A stretch of 64,000 nucleotides of DNA, taken from positions 47,481-111,480 of IMG/VR virus record IMGVR_UViG_3300021420_000001; one strand, 5' to 3'. This stretch comes from a virus. Shown in pieces: positions 47,021 through 55,684 of this stretch (position 1 is its first letter; each line of letters starts with the position of its first letter). Both the position numbers and the translations under genes were made by a program. The notes beneath the pieces are model-generated. The model made no database searches and was not told where the DNA came from. It saw only the letters and a list, made by a program, of their open reading frames with translations.

Positions 47021-47059
47021 GACCGGATCAGCGAAGGGATGCCGCCCTGAGATCCGGTC
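47021..47059 (+). other. Leader hairpin of rightward operon
   Basis: GACCGGATC (47021-47029) and GATCCGGTC (47051-47059) form a perfect 9-bp stem with a 21-base loop, 25 bases before the first rightward gene. No U-tract. May structure the 5' leader of the rightward transcript. Confidence 0.5.
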
Positions 47060-47084
47060 CCCATATCTCTTTCTGGGGTTCCCC

Positions 47085-47321
47085 ATGACAAAACGTCCTA
47101 CTACTAGAAAACCCATCCCCAAGGATGATAACGTTCCCGACTTCTACATCAAAATAAAACCCAAGGACAGGGATCGAACCGGCTGGTCAACCGTCGGGGT
47201 CGGTTGGCAGGGTGATAACGGAATCAAAATTCAATTGCAGCGCGGCATACATCTAGACTGGAAGGATTTCCATGGCGACTACATGGACAACTTCATTCTG
47301 ATGCTGGTTCCCAATAACTGA
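47085..47321 (+). CDS. Hypothetical protein, 78 aa
   Basis: 78 residues from ATG 47085, MTKRPTTRKPIPKDDNVPDF, then beta-like WSTVGVGWQGDNGIKIQL. First rightward gene. Longer upstream starts would run through the leader hairpin and are unlikely. Unknown role. Confidence 0.6.
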   Translation: MTKRPTTRKPIPKDDNVPDFYIKIKPKDRDRTGWSTVGVGWQGDNGIKIQLQRGIHLDWKDFHGDYMDNFILMLVPNN

Positions 47322-47322
47322 C

Positions 47323-47811
47323 ATGTCCCATTTCCAGACCATTATCGACTTGTTACCTTCACTCACGAACGAAGAGCTCAATCAACTGTTGATCCGTACC
47401 AAATTCCTTTTCAGCCCCATCGCCAATAACCAATCCGATGAATCCTGGGTCCTGCAATGTATTTGTGACTGCCTTTCCAGTAAAGGCGTAGAATTTGCTT
47501 CGGTTCCCTTTCTCCTGAAATCCCCTGACATTGGTTCCTTTCGTGATAAATTGCCTGGCGTATTACGTTATCTGGAAGGTTCCGGATTGCAACGTAATGA
47601 ACGCAAAGCGGTCCTGACCCTGGGAATACAAGGTCTTTACGACAATCTGGTGGAAATGGGTATGCTGGTCTCGGTCCGGGTCGTCCTCCGTCATTTCCAC
47701 AGGATACCTTCGGTGCTGAGCAAGGAGTATCCGGGCTATGCAAAGGCGGGCGTACTCCACAAACTCGTCCAAAGGGAACGTATGAATACTGGCAATGGAC
47801 ATTCACGCTAG
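47323..47811 (+). CDS. Hypothetical protein, 162 aa
   Basis: 162 residues, helical (SLTNEELNQLLIRTKFLF; RYLEGSGLQRNERKAVLTLG; VLRHFHRIPSVLSKEYPGYA). One base after the previous stop. No recognised motif. Confidence 0.65.
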   Translation: MSHFQTIIDLLPSLTNEELNQLLIRTKFLFSPIANNQSDESWVLQCICDCLSSKGVEFASVPFLLKSPDIGSFRDKLPGVLRYLEGSGLQRNERKAVLTLGIQGLYDNLVEMGMLVSVRVVLRHFHRIPSVLSKEYPGYAKAGVLHKLVQRERMNTGNGHSR

Positions 47812-47820
47812 GAGATCTCA

Positions 47821-48105
47821 ATGCTTTACAATTCAAAATGGGATGCGAAAGTCAAGCAGAACATCTACGCGCTGCCTACTCTGATCGCGTGGTTGGAGAC
47901 GATGCCGGCTGACCGTACCTACAACTTCACGGATTGCCTCGGCGGCACATGCCTGTTTGGTCAGTATCTGGAAGCCCACGAGGTCGCGTGGAGCCGCGGT
48001 GCGACCTATGTCAAGTTGATAGGTACGGAGTTGGAGGCAATCGCGGCCGAAAAGCCGTGGACCTTTGGTGCCGCTCTTGTCCGTGCCCGCGAGTTGGTTG
48101 AGTAA
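47821..48105 (+). CDS. Hypothetical protein, 94 aa
   Basis: 94 residues, MLYNSKWDAKVKQNIYALPT, helical with FTDCLGGTCLFGQYLEAHE. Lies directly before queE. An AGGAG occurs 9 bases before the ATG. Unknown role. Confidence 0.6.
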   Translation: MLYNSKWDAKVKQNIYALPTLIAWLETMPADRTYNFTDCLGGTCLFGQYLEAHEVAWSRGATYVKLIGTELEAIAAEKPWTFGAALVRARELVE

Positions 48106-48110
48106 GGGGA

Positions 48111-48917
48111 ATGACTATTGTCTTCAATCAGGACCGCAACGTTCGTCAGAGCGATTACAAACCGCCATCCGAAGGCGCGGTCCTAGTCGTAAAAGCCCCC
48201 TGGGTTACCCTTCAGGGCGAAGGCCCTTATGTTGGTTATCCCGCTATTTTCATTCGATTGGCGGGCTGCAATCTCGGAAAAAAGGACAGCTGTAGTTTCT
48301 GCGATTCCCAGTTCGCTTTCGATAAAGGTACGTGGCGAACGCCGGGAGAATTGGTACTGGCTGTCTACGAAATTGCCAAAGGATATACTTTCCGCGATCG
48401 GCTTGTCGTCCTGACGGGCGGGGAGCCTTTCCTCCAGGAAGTGGCTCCGTTGATTGATCACCTTATTGATGCTGGGTGGACTGTCCAAGCCGAGACGAAT
48501 GGTTTTTTCTGGAACAGTCGTCTCAGTAATCTTTTGACCAAATATCCCAATTCCTTTAAGATCGTAGTTTCTCCCAAGGTCAATCAACGTAAGATCTACC
48601 CGGAATTCAAAGAGGATCTCTTCTACTCTTCGACCTGCCTCAAAATCCTAATAGAGGATGATCCTGGTTCTCCCTACTATCGCATCCCACCATTTGCCTT
48701 TACTTACGCAGACAATTTACGGAAACCGGTGTACATATCTCCGATCAACGCGTATCGTAGAGAGCCCCACCCTAACCAGGAAGTGGTATCATTCTGGGGC
48801 GATAGCCCGCTCGATCCTGAACAGTCTGCACGAAATTACATGTGGGCAGCACATCTCTGTCAGTTGTCCGGATTTCGTCTATCGCTTCAAACCCATCTTT
48901 TCGCCACGGTGGAGTAG
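48111..48917 (+). CDS. queE: QueE, 7-carboxy-7-deazaguanine synthase
   Basis: 268 residues. VTLQGEGPYVGYPAIFIRLA followed by GCNLGKKDSCSFCDSQFAF holds the radical-SAM cysteines C53, C61 and C64 in a CX7CX2C spacing, within the unusual range known for QueE. LVVLTGGEPFLQEVAPL is the SAM-binding GGE strand and SLQTHLFATVE is the usual C-terminus. Converts 6-carboxytetrahydropterin to 7-carboxy-7-deazaguanine. Partners QueD, QueC and FolE are not in the window and may be host-supplied. Confidence 0.88.
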   Translation: MTIVFNQDRNVRQSDYKPPSEGAVLVVKAPWVTLQGEGPYVGYPAIFIRLAGCNLGKKDSCSFCDSQFAFDKGTWRTPGELVLAVYEIAKGYTFRDRLVVLTGGEPFLQEVAPLIDHLIDAGWTVQAETNGFFWNSRLSNLLTKYPNSFKIVVSPKVNQRKIYPEFKEDLFYSSTCLKILIEDDPGSPYYRIPPFAFTYADNLRKPVYISPINAYRREPHPNQEVVSFWGDSPLDPEQSARNYMWAAHLCQLSGFRLSLQTHLFATVE

Positions 48918-48919
48918 TC

Positions 48920-49405
48920 ATGCCTCCATGCGTTTTTCAGGACTGGATGCTTCGACTGACTATGCAGCAGCAGTCAATGCTCGTACTTGCCTGTCGCGGG
49001 CCGGATGGCGTGGGTAAGTTTCACCCGACTAAACAAATTGTTGCTAGATATCGAGCAACAGTCCTCAAGGCCGCGTACCTTGGTCGCCCTATGAAAATTG
49101 ATGAAGGCGATGATACAACTTTTATGACTCTTATTCGATTCAGCGAAGATAGTTTTTGGGGCGTAATTGTTCGGGCGTTTTTTGATCACGTCGATGAACT
49201 CCCACATCATTACTATATGCACCTGATGCATGGAGCACAGATCGCCGGCTACAAGCATGACAACCCCCTCATGCGACAAAGATGGCGGTCCTTCTACCTA
49301 CAGTGCTGTCACGATCTTCATCTCTACCCTGAGGGCGAATCTCACATGGACGAACGCCTAGGAGATTGGGGGCATAAATTCTGGGACTCAGAAAGTCTTG
49401 TCTAA
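48920..49405 (+). CDS. Hypothetical protein, 161 aa
   Basis: From ATG 48920, two bases after queE, chosen over an upstream start overlapping queE. MPPCVFQDWMLRLTMQQQSM, then ARYRATVLKAAYLGRPMKID and MHGAQIAGYKHDNPLMRQRW. Rich in Trp, His and Asp at the end. Not recognised. Confidence 0.6.
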   Translation: MPPCVFQDWMLRLTMQQQSMLVLACRGPDGVGKFHPTKQIVARYRATVLKAAYLGRPMKIDEGDDTTFMTLIRFSEDSFWGVIVRAFFDHVDELPHHYYMHLMHGAQIAGYKHDNPLMRQRWRSFYLQCCHDLHLYPEGESHMDERLGDWGHKFWDSESLV

Positions 49406-49571
49406 TTCGCTTATTCTCCAAATCTACTACAAATACAAGGGCGATGTTCAAAGAGTCGCCGATCGCCTTGGCGTTGATTACATGCGGGCAATCCATCTCG
49501 TTGATCAGGCATTGAACGAAACGACCAAAGGTATGGATTTCAGCAAGTATCGTGAGAGGTTGCCGAAATGA
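49398..49571 (+). CDS. Small HTH (Fis-like) protein, 57 aa
   Basis: 57 codons from a TTG overlapping the upstream stop. YYKYKGDVQRVADRLGVDYM followed by RAIHLVDQAL has the length and spacing of a Fis-type helix-turn-helix. Ends in an ATGA overlap with the next gene. Likely DNA-binding. The TTG start makes it moderately certain. Confidence 0.5.
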   Translation: MSNSLILQIYYKYKGDVQRVADRLGVDYMRAIHLVDQALNETTKGMDFSKYRERLPK

Positions 49572-49852
49572 GTGGCGGAAGTTTCAACTATCTTTATTCT
49601 GCGGACGCGACGGAACTTTTCTCGTTTCAAAAAGAGTTACGAGAAATGGCAGATGAGTTGACCAATCGAGGCTTCAAAGACGCAGCAACAGAAACCGAAA
49701 GAATACTTGCATATCTCGAACATGCCGAACGTCAAATTCAAGTACGTGCCGATCGTCTAAGTGATATATGGAAAGCAGTCGAATGGCATTGTAGTAATGA
49801 CTATGGGTCCGCTCAGGTCGAGGAAGCTATCAAGAAGTACCGCGCGGAATGA
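49568..49852 (+). CDS. Conserved phage hypothetical protein, 94 aa
   Basis: 94 residues. MSGGSFNYLYSADATELFSF is a recurring start of small phage proteins. The rest is amphipathic helix (EMADELTNRGFKDAATETER). Overlaps the helicase gene by four bases. Function unknown. Confidence 0.65.
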   Translation: MSGGSFNYLYSADATELFSFQKELREMADELTNRGFKDAATETERILAYLEHAERQIQVRADRLSDIWKAVEWHCSNDYGSAQVEEAIKKYRAE

Positions 49853-51288
49853 TTCCCGACAAGCCCCATTCCTACTTGCAACAGAATCTTCTTGCCCTTC
49901 TCTGCCACAACGAGGAATACGGCAAGATCGTTGCCAACCTTGTCGATGCCGCGCTTTACGAAGGGGACTATCGCCTCATAGCGGAACGGGCGATCGAATA
50001 CTGGCGGCTCCATAACGAAGCCCCGAAGATGCACACCGCCGATCTCCTCGGCGACATCCTGACCGACCCGAAAAACAGTCGGGCCCAGACCTTTCGACGC
50101 ATCCTGATTTCCCTACTCGAACTCAATGAATCCATCAATCACACCTACGTCCTGGATTCCATCCAGAACTTCATCGAGACCCAGAAGATCAAGGGCGCCA
50201 TCCTCGACTCGGCCAATCGGATCAATGCCAACCAGGAACTGGCCGTCACCGAGGTCAAGGAGATTTGGTACGATCTCCTCCGTACCCGAGAGGTCAATTT
50301 CGATCCTGGATTACGTCTGAGTCATTACGACAAGGTCATTGCCTACTTCGAACAGAACCAGAATGAGTTCAAGACGGGCGTAAGAGAACTCGATCAACGC
50401 TACATCGTCCCGAGTCGGGGCACGGTCTTTCTGGTCCTGGCACCAGCCGGGTATGGAAAGAGTTGGAGCCTCGTCAATACTGGCGAACAGGCCCTGCAAT
50501 CACGAAAGAAGGTTTGCCACATCTCACTCGAAATGTCGGCCGAAGAAGTCATCCAGCGTTACTACCAGAGACTCTTCGCCGTCCCGAAACGTGACGTCCC
50601 GTCCAATATCACCACATTTCAATTCGAGAATAGTAAATTGACGGGATTCACGGAAATTGCCAACCATCCCGACTTTGCCTTTGATAGTCCTTACGTCCGT
50701 GATGAGCTTAGGAGTCGGATCGACTGGTTGGGGACGCGATGCGATAACATCGTGGTCAAAAGGTTTCCAGGGCGGTCCCTGACCTCCAATGGATTACGCG
50801 CCTATCTGGACAATCTCGAACTCGTCGAACATTTCATCCCGGATATGCTCGTTCTGGATTATATTGGGATCATGGCGACCGACCCCAAGAACCATCGACT
50901 CCATCTAGGACGTAATATGGAGGACTTTCGCGCCATCTGCGTCGAACGCAATATGGCGGGCGTGACCGCGCATCAGATATCACGCGAAGGGGCGCGGTCG
51001 CGGTATTCGCGCGGAACCCATGTTGCGGAGGATTGGTCCTTGATCGCAACCTCGGATAATGTCGTGACCTACTCGCAGACCCAGGGGGAACGTCGTTTCG
51101 GGTTGGCGAGACTGCTCGTCGATAAAGCCCGGTCCGAACAATCCGGCTTCAGCATCTTAATCACGCAATCCTATCATTCGGGCCAGTTCGCACTCGAATC
51201 GGTTTTACTTGAGTCGCGATACGAAGAACTTGTAGAGGAACTGACGAAAGGCGAACGCGAGGACGATGTAGAGTCCGACGATGACTAA
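49849..51288 (+). CDS. DnaB-like replicative helicase
   Basis: 479 residues. The N-terminal 150 resemble the DnaB helical domain. FKTGVRELDQRYIVPSRG leads to VLAPAGYGKSWSLVN (Walker A, 197-210), CHISLEMSAEEVIQRYY (H1a/E region) and DMLVLDYIGIM (Walker B, about 300-310). VTAHQISREGARS carries the H3-type Gln. Unwinds DNA at the phage fork. No DNA polymerase is visible in the window. Confidence 0.82.
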   Translation: MIPDKPHSYLQQNLLALLCHNEEYGKIVANLVDAALYEGDYRLIAERAIEYWRLHNEAPKMHTADLLGDILTDPKNSRAQTFRRILISLLELNESINHTYVLDSIQNFIETQKIKGAILDSANRINANQELAVTEVKEIWYDLLRTREVNFDPGLRLSHYDKVIAYFEQNQNEFKTGVRELDQRYIVPSRGTVFLVLAPAGYGKSWSLVNTGEQALQSRKKVCHISLEMSAEEVIQRYYQRLFAVPKRDVPSNITTFQFENSKLTGFTEIANHPDFAFDSPYVRDELRSRIDWLGTRCDNIVVKRFPGRSLTSNGLRAYLDNLELVEHFIPDMLVLDYIGIMATDPKNHRLHLGRNMEDFRAICVERNMAGVTAHQISREGARSRYSRGTHVAEDWSLIATSDNVVTYSQTQGERRFGLARLLVDKARSEQSGFSILITQSYHSGQFALESVLLESRYEELVEELTKGEREDDVESDDD

Positions 51289-51673
51289 AAAACCGGACCC
51301 CGAACTTCTCAAAGGGATTCGACACTTAGTCGAACTAGGCTATACTGCTTCCCAGATCGCTATCGAACTCCATATGGTCTCGCGTAATGCCGTCATCGGT
51401 ATGTGCCATCGCAATGGCATTGATCTGGGAGGAAAGAAACGCGGAGCTTATACCCGGAAACTGAAACCAGCCCCCAAACCCGTCAAGCTGGCTTTGGTCA
51501 AAGAGTTCGTGACCATACCCAATCCTGAACCGCCAGAACCCGTCGAGATTATGCCTCCAACACCATCCAGACGTAGACAAATGTCGACGTGCTGCTGGTC
51601 GGGCTGTATGAATGAAACAGTGAGAGGAAAGCCCTACTGCGTAATCCACAGTAAAGTAAGTGTCAACCGATAG
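51281..51673 (+). CDS. GcrA-family regulator
   Basis: 130 residues. HLVELGYTASQIAIELHMVS followed by RNAVIGMCHRNGIDLG (about 15-50) is the GcrA DNA-binding helix-turn-helix; SRNAVIG and HR are its hallmark. The C-terminal CCWSGCMNETVRGKPYCVIH is the GcrA-type Cys/His end. Host GcrA binds sigma-70 and methylated DNA to run cell-cycle genes. A phage copy could hijack host promoters or mimic the host regulator. It overlaps the helicase end by eight bases. Confidence 0.82.
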   Translation: MTKKPDPELLKGIRHLVELGYTASQIAIELHMVSRNAVIGMCHRNGIDLGGKKRGAYTRKLKPAPKPVKLALVKEFVTIPNPEPPEPVEIMPPTPSRRRQMSTCCWSGCMNETVRGKPYCVIHSKVSVNR

Positions 51674-51875
51674 CCCTGCGCCACTCTTTGACATCGTTGG
51701 CAACAAACCGGATCGTCGCCCGACTATCGCCATTGATGATAATTGTGGGCATGCCGCGCTTACGCCAATTGTGGACGGTCATGGTCGTCACCTCGAAATG
51801 ACGTGCGACCCGATGGACAGTCCACAGCTTCTTGAGTTCCCGTTGTATGTTCTTGGTGGCAGCAGCTTCTTGCAT
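51663..51875 (-). CDS. MerR/excisionase-type HTH protein
   Basis: 70 residues from ATG 51875, chosen because GGAAG precedes it and a promoter lies behind. LWTVHRVARHFEVTTMTVHN followed by WRKRGMPTIIINGDSRATIR is the winged-helix signature of MerR/Xis/AlpA-like proteins. One of two genes on the minus strand in the right arm; it converges with gcrA, overlapping its last 11 bases. May be a local repressor. Confidence 0.72.
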   Translation of the reverse strand: MQEAAATKNIQRELKKLWTVHRVARHFEVTTMTVHNWRKRGMPTIIINGDSRATIRFVANDVKEWRRAIG

Positions 51876-51897
51876 CTCGATCTTCCTTTCGCGCGAT

Positions 51898-51926
51898 GAT
51901 ATAATTTTCAAATTAGAGTTTTTCAA
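51898..51926 (-). promoter_or_regulatory. Promoter for MerR-type gene
   Basis: On the minus strand TTGAAA (51926-51921) and TATATC (51903-51898) are separated by 17 bases, placing the transcription start about 15 bases before the ATG at 51875. AT-rich against a GC-richer surrounding. Partially overlaps the leader of the rightward dpdA gene, which could couple the two. Confidence 0.6.
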
Positions 51927-51936
51927 GGAAAGGTTA

Positions 51937-52686
51937 ATGCAACATTTCTACGTTGGTATTCACCAACTGCCGCTGGCACAACATTTTGATCTATGTTTTA
52001 TTTCAGCAAATATATTGCAAGGGAGAAAGAGTGATTTCAAAGTAAAACGTTGGATTATGGATTCAGGTGCGTTCAGTGAAATCAGTACCTATGGTGAATA
52101 TCGATCCGACGTAGCTACATACGCAAAACTGATTGAACGCTGGGCACAATGCCCAACCCTGGAAGCCGCGGTCGCTCAGGATTACATGTGCGAACCCTTC
52201 ATTCTGAAACGAACCGGACTTGCCGTAAAAGATCATCAACGCATGACGGTAGAACGTTATGATAGACTTCTGCAGCATAATCCCCCTTGTTACATCTTGC
52301 CCGTCATCCAAGGTTGGTTAGCCCACGACTATTTACGGCACCTTGATCAGTACGGAGACCGCTTCAAGAAGGGGATGTATATTGGCATAGGCTCGGTCTG
52401 CAAACGTAACTCGACTGTCCAAAGTGTTGTCTCAATTCTTTCTCTCGTAAAGAATCATCGACCCGATTTACGAATTCATGCCTTTGGTTTGAAGACAACA
52501 GCACTACAAAATACCAACGTCCGACATCTAATTCATTCCGCTGATTCAATGGCCTGGAGTTTCGCTGCGCGGAAAGCGGGCCGCGATGCCAACAGTTGGC
52601 GGGAAGCCAAATCCTTTGAACAGAAAATTCAACTACTAGTTGATCGACCCAGTAGCTATACCGCGCCTATTTGGTTGGTGCGATGA
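51937..52686 (+). CDS. dpdA: DpdA-like DNA 7-deazaguanine transglycosylase
   Basis: 249 residues from ATG 51937 with AAGGAAAGG upstream. RWIMDSGAFSEISTYGEYRS (D42), EAAVAQDYMCEPF (D82), YILPVIQGWLAHDYLRH, YIGIGSVCKRN, HAFGLKTTAL and SADSMAWSFAARKAG (D203) reproduce the tRNA-guanine-transglycosylase-derived DpdA family of phages. These enzymes exchange guanine in DNA for a 7-deazaguanine base. With QueE and QueF in the same genome, preQ1 is the simplest predicted base. Good confidence in family, moderate in product. Confidence 0.82.
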   Translation: MQHFYVGIHQLPLAQHFDLCFISANILQGRKSDFKVKRWIMDSGAFSEISTYGEYRSDVATYAKLIERWAQCPTLEAAVAQDYMCEPFILKRTGLAVKDHQRMTVERYDRLLQHNPPCYILPVIQGWLAHDYLRHLDQYGDRFKKGMYIGIGSVCKRNSTVQSVVSILSLVKNHRPDLRIHAFGLKTTALQNTNVRHLIHSADSMAWSFAARKAGRDANSWREAKSFEQKIQLLVDRPSSYTAPIWLVR

Positions 52687-54233
52687 TACCGAAACGGAAG
52701 ATCAAGGCATTTCTTACGCAGCCCCGCGATGATTTGCGAACGTATAAAAAGCTAACGCTATCTCAGCTCGAAGCGTTGAAGGCCCAACTTCCAGTCCAGC
52801 CTCCGATCTGGAACAAGCTCAAGATTCATCAGAAGGTCGGGTTTCTACTCGGCGCCAAGTACGGGCGTATAGCACTTTGGCTAGACACGGGAACTGGCAA
52901 AAGTTGTTTAAGCATTGCCTTGGCTCGTTATTTCCGGAAACTCAAAACCATCAAGCGATGCCTCATTCTGGTCCCAAACAACATCAATAAATACGAATGG
53001 AAGCGGGAGATCAAAAAGCATTCCCCTGAAACCTCTCACGTCATCCTATCGGGATCATCCTTACAGAAATGGGATCAGCTTCGCAGCAATCAATCGTTCC
53101 TGGTCATCGCGACCTACGCAGGCCTAGTCCGAATGGCCTGCAAGATCGTAAAGAACAAAAAAGGCAAGAACAAACTGGCACCTGATCCCAAACTGGTCCG
53201 AGAACTGGCAAAGGCCTTTGATGGTCTCGTAAACGACGAGTCGACCAGCCTTGGATCGCGATCATCATTAGCGTTCCGCATCTGTCGGCAGATAGGAAAG
53301 AAGGCGCCATTCGTTGCCAACCTATCGGGAACGCCTTTCGGAAGAGACCCGACGCCTCTCTGGGCGCAGATGTTCCTGATCGATGGTGGCGAGTCCCTGG
53401 GTAAGAACCTGGGTCTGTTCCGCGCCGCTTTCTTTACGGCCCAGGAAAACATCTGGTCCGGCTATCCCGAATATACGTTCGACAAGCGCAAGAAGGGTTT
53501 ACTCAACCGTTGCCTGGCCCATCGTTCGATCCGCTATGAAGCTGACAAGGCCGATCTGCCCCCGGTCGTTTCCATCGTCAAATACATTCGTTTGCCTTCT
53601 GACGCCAAGACCTACTATGAGAAGGCAAAGGAACGTTTAATCGCCGCCCACGGTAATTATCAGGAACAGAAGAACTCCTTCTTACGCCTCAGGCAAATAT
53701 CATCAGGCTTCCTTGGTTACAAAGATGACGAGCGCGGCGTAAAGGCGCAAGTCGAGTTCAATCCCAATCCCAAATTGGAAATGCTCCTGAGTATCATCCA
53801 GGCTGCTCAGGCTTCGTATAAAATCTGCGTAATGCATGACTTCATCTTTTCCGGTACAATGATCGCCCGCGAGCTCAAAAAGCTCGGCATCGGTTACGCT
53901 CGAGTTTATGGAAAGACGAAGAAGGAGGCGCCCGAGCAGTTACGTAAATTTGACGAGGACGAGGACTGCCGGGTGTTCATCATCAACTCGGCAGGCGCGT
54001 TCGGGCTAAATCTTCAGCGCGCAAAAGCCATGATTTTTTTTGAGAGTCCGGTCAGCCCGATGATTCGTACCCAAATGGAGCGTCGCGTCGAACGTCAAGG
54101 CTCGACCCACAACAAAGTTTTCCGATACGATCTTCTGACTGAGCACACCGTAGACCAACAAATCCGGGATATGCATGCAGAAGGTAAATCTTTGTTGGAA
54201 GCAATCGTTAATGGGGTTATAATCCCCAAATGA
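52683..54233 (+). CDS. SNF2/SF2-type helicase
   Basis: 516 residues from ATG 52683, in an ATGA overlap with dpdA. IALWLDTGTGKSCLSIAL (motif I), LVNDESTSLGSRSS (motif II, a DES variant), VANLSGTPFGRDPTPLW (motif III), INSAGAFGLNLQRA (motif V) and MERRVERQGSTHNKVFRYDL (motif VI, Q-G variant) define the SNF2 group common in phage replication modules. The C-terminus HTVDQQIRDMHAEGKSLLEA has a duplicate just after the following HNH gene. Probably remodels DNA in replication or packaging. Confidence 0.82.
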   Translation: MIPKRKIKAFLTQPRDDLRTYKKLTLSQLEALKAQLPVQPPIWNKLKIHQKVGFLLGAKYGRIALWLDTGTGKSCLSIALARYFRKLKTIKRCLILVPNNINKYEWKREIKKHSPETSHVILSGSSLQKWDQLRSNQSFLVIATYAGLVRMACKIVKNKKGKNKLAPDPKLVRELAKAFDGLVNDESTSLGSRSSLAFRICRQIGKKAPFVANLSGTPFGRDPTPLWAQMFLIDGGESLGKNLGLFRAAFFTAQENIWSGYPEYTFDKRKKGLLNRCLAHRSIRYEADKADLPPVVSIVKYIRLPSDAKTYYEKAKERLIAAHGNYQEQKNSFLRLRQISSGFLGYKDDERGVKAQVEFNPNPKLEMLLSIIQAAQASYKICVMHDFIFSGTMIARELKKLGIGYARVYGKTKKEAPEQLRKFDEDEDCRVFIINSAGAFGLNLQRAKAMIFFESPVSPMIRTQMERRVERQGSTHNKVFRYDLLTEHTVDQQIRDMHAEGKSLLEAIVNGVIIPK

Positions 54234-54871
54234 AAATAAACCAGACGGACTTTACTAATGAGCGCTTCGGTCGCCTAGTGGTTATAAAACGAGCGCCCAA
54301 TGAACGCAAATACGTTACTACATGGGTTTGTCACTGTGATTGTGGTAGCAAAGTAAATGTTTCTATTTACCGCTTGCTTTCAAAGGAAACGCGAAGCTGT
54401 GGTTGTTTGCATAAAGAGCAATTAATTAAACGATCGACAACCCATAACCATGCCTACACAAAAACGTATACGACATGGGTAAATATGAGAGCGAGGTGCT
54501 TTGATCCGAATAATCCCTCTTACCATCGTTACGGTGGGCGTGGAATCACGGTTTGCCCGCGATGGCTTACTTTTGAAAATTTCTTGGCTGATATGGGTGA
54601 TCGCCCTTCGGGCACATCCATAGAACGCAAAAACAATAACGGCAGTTATGAACCCGAAAATTGTTGCTGGGCCTCCTCGGAAGAACAAGCACGAAACCAT
54701 GGTCTTAGAAAAGATAATAAATCAGGGCACTGTGGGGTTAGAAAATGTTGGAGTAAATGGTTAGCAATTATCAGCGTTAATCAAACGCAAATTATTCTAG
54801 GGCGGTTCAAAAGTAAAGCAGAAGCTATCATTGCTCGAAAGAATGCGGAACATTTCTACTGGAGAAAATAA
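54230..54871 (+). CDS. HNH/AP2-type homing endonuclease-like protein
   Basis: 213 residues. FTNERFGRLVVIKRAP, WVCHCDCGSKVNVS and TRSCGCLHKEQL form the zinc-ribbon head typical of this phage endonuclease group. YHRYGGRGITVCPRWLTFEN, MGDRPSGTSIERKNNNGSYE and NCCWASSEEQARNH form the nuclease core (ERKNNNGSYEPEN replacing the usual DR.DN). An AP2-like end (GVRKCWSKWLAII) follows. AT-rich compared with its neighbours. Placed exactly at the 3' end of the SNF2 gene, with leftover helicase sequence after it, so it is probably a mobile insertion. Confidence 0.75.
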   Translation: MKINQTDFTNERFGRLVVIKRAPNERKYVTTWVCHCDCGSKVNVSIYRLLSKETRSCGCLHKEQLIKRSTTHNHAYTKTYTTWVNMRARCFDPNNPSYHRYGGRGITVCPRWLTFENFLADMGDRPSGTSIERKNNNGSYEPENCCWASSEEQARNHGLRKDNKSGHCGVRKCWSKWLAIISVNQTQIILGRFKSKAEAIIARKNAEHFYWRK

Positions 54872-54872
54872 T

Positions 54873-55027
54873 ACAGTGGACGTCCAGATTTGGAGCTAAC
54901 CACAAAGACGGGGGCCGACCTTCTCAAGGCTGTGATCGAGGGGACGGTCGATACCCAGATCAGGCAATTCCACGTAGAGGGTTCGGACCTCCTCCAGGCA
55001 ATCATCAACGGGACAGCCCCAATTTGA
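54873..55027 (+). pseudogene. Remnant of SNF2 helicase C-terminus
   Basis: Directly after the HNH stop, the DNA encodes TVDVQIW in one frame, then from 54893 in another ELTTKTGADLLKAVIEGTVD and IRQFHVEGSDLLQAIINGT. The intact helicase upstream ends TVDQQIRDMHAEGKSLLEAIVNG. The alignment of TVD.QI and EG..LL.AI.NG is clear. A one-base loss near 54890-54895 separates the frames. Best explained as the former end of the helicase gene, displaced by insertion of the HNH gene. Confidence 0.7.
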
Positions 55028-55161
55028 GCCCTCTGGGAACCCGCAGAAAGGGTCGTGGACGCGTTCCTTGCCCCTGGACCCTATCTGGGTAGCCCTCTGC
55101 CCCGAAAACGCGTCCTGGACCGTCCCCTGGACTCCCATAAGCATTGCTTATGCCCCATAAA

Positions 55162-55190
55162 CCCAGGAAAAGCTACGTTTCCGGGGCTTT
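55162..55190 (+). terminator. Weak terminator candidate
   Basis: Stem CCCAGGAAA with TTTCCGGGG, one mismatch, followed by CTTT. It lies beyond the helicase remnant and before the small-gene array, a reasonable place to end the replication operon. Confidence 0.35.
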
Positions 55191-55684
55191 ACCTATGTAT
55201 AAAAAGGAGTTGTTCCGGGAACGGGAAAGGTCCATATTACGTATAGGATCTGAGTTGGGAATGGGACAGCGCCACCGATATTAGGGGCCAGAGCCCGAGC
55301 GAGAAAAGTCGCGAACCTGAACTTGACCTGTCTCTCAAAATGGGCATCCTGGAACGCGGCGAGATCAATTTTCATTGACACCGCGCGACCGACTCGACCA
55401 ACCGCCATGCATTTTGCGAATGCCCTTCGCGGCCGTAGTAGCAACTCAATGCAGACGGTGTCAGAAAATTGACGACCTCATCCCTACCACTTTCGAGCAT
55501 CGAAACATGACAGTAGCCTTGGTCGGCGAAAATGCCTGACCTGTTGTGCTCATGCCTCGGTTCCTCGTCACGCAGCTTCAGTGCCGAACCGAGCTTCACG
55601 CAAACCCCGAGATCGCTAGTGGCGGATGTTGTATCTCTCTCTTCTCCTAAAACAGAAAGTGGTCCGCAGTGATGCGCGCCACTC

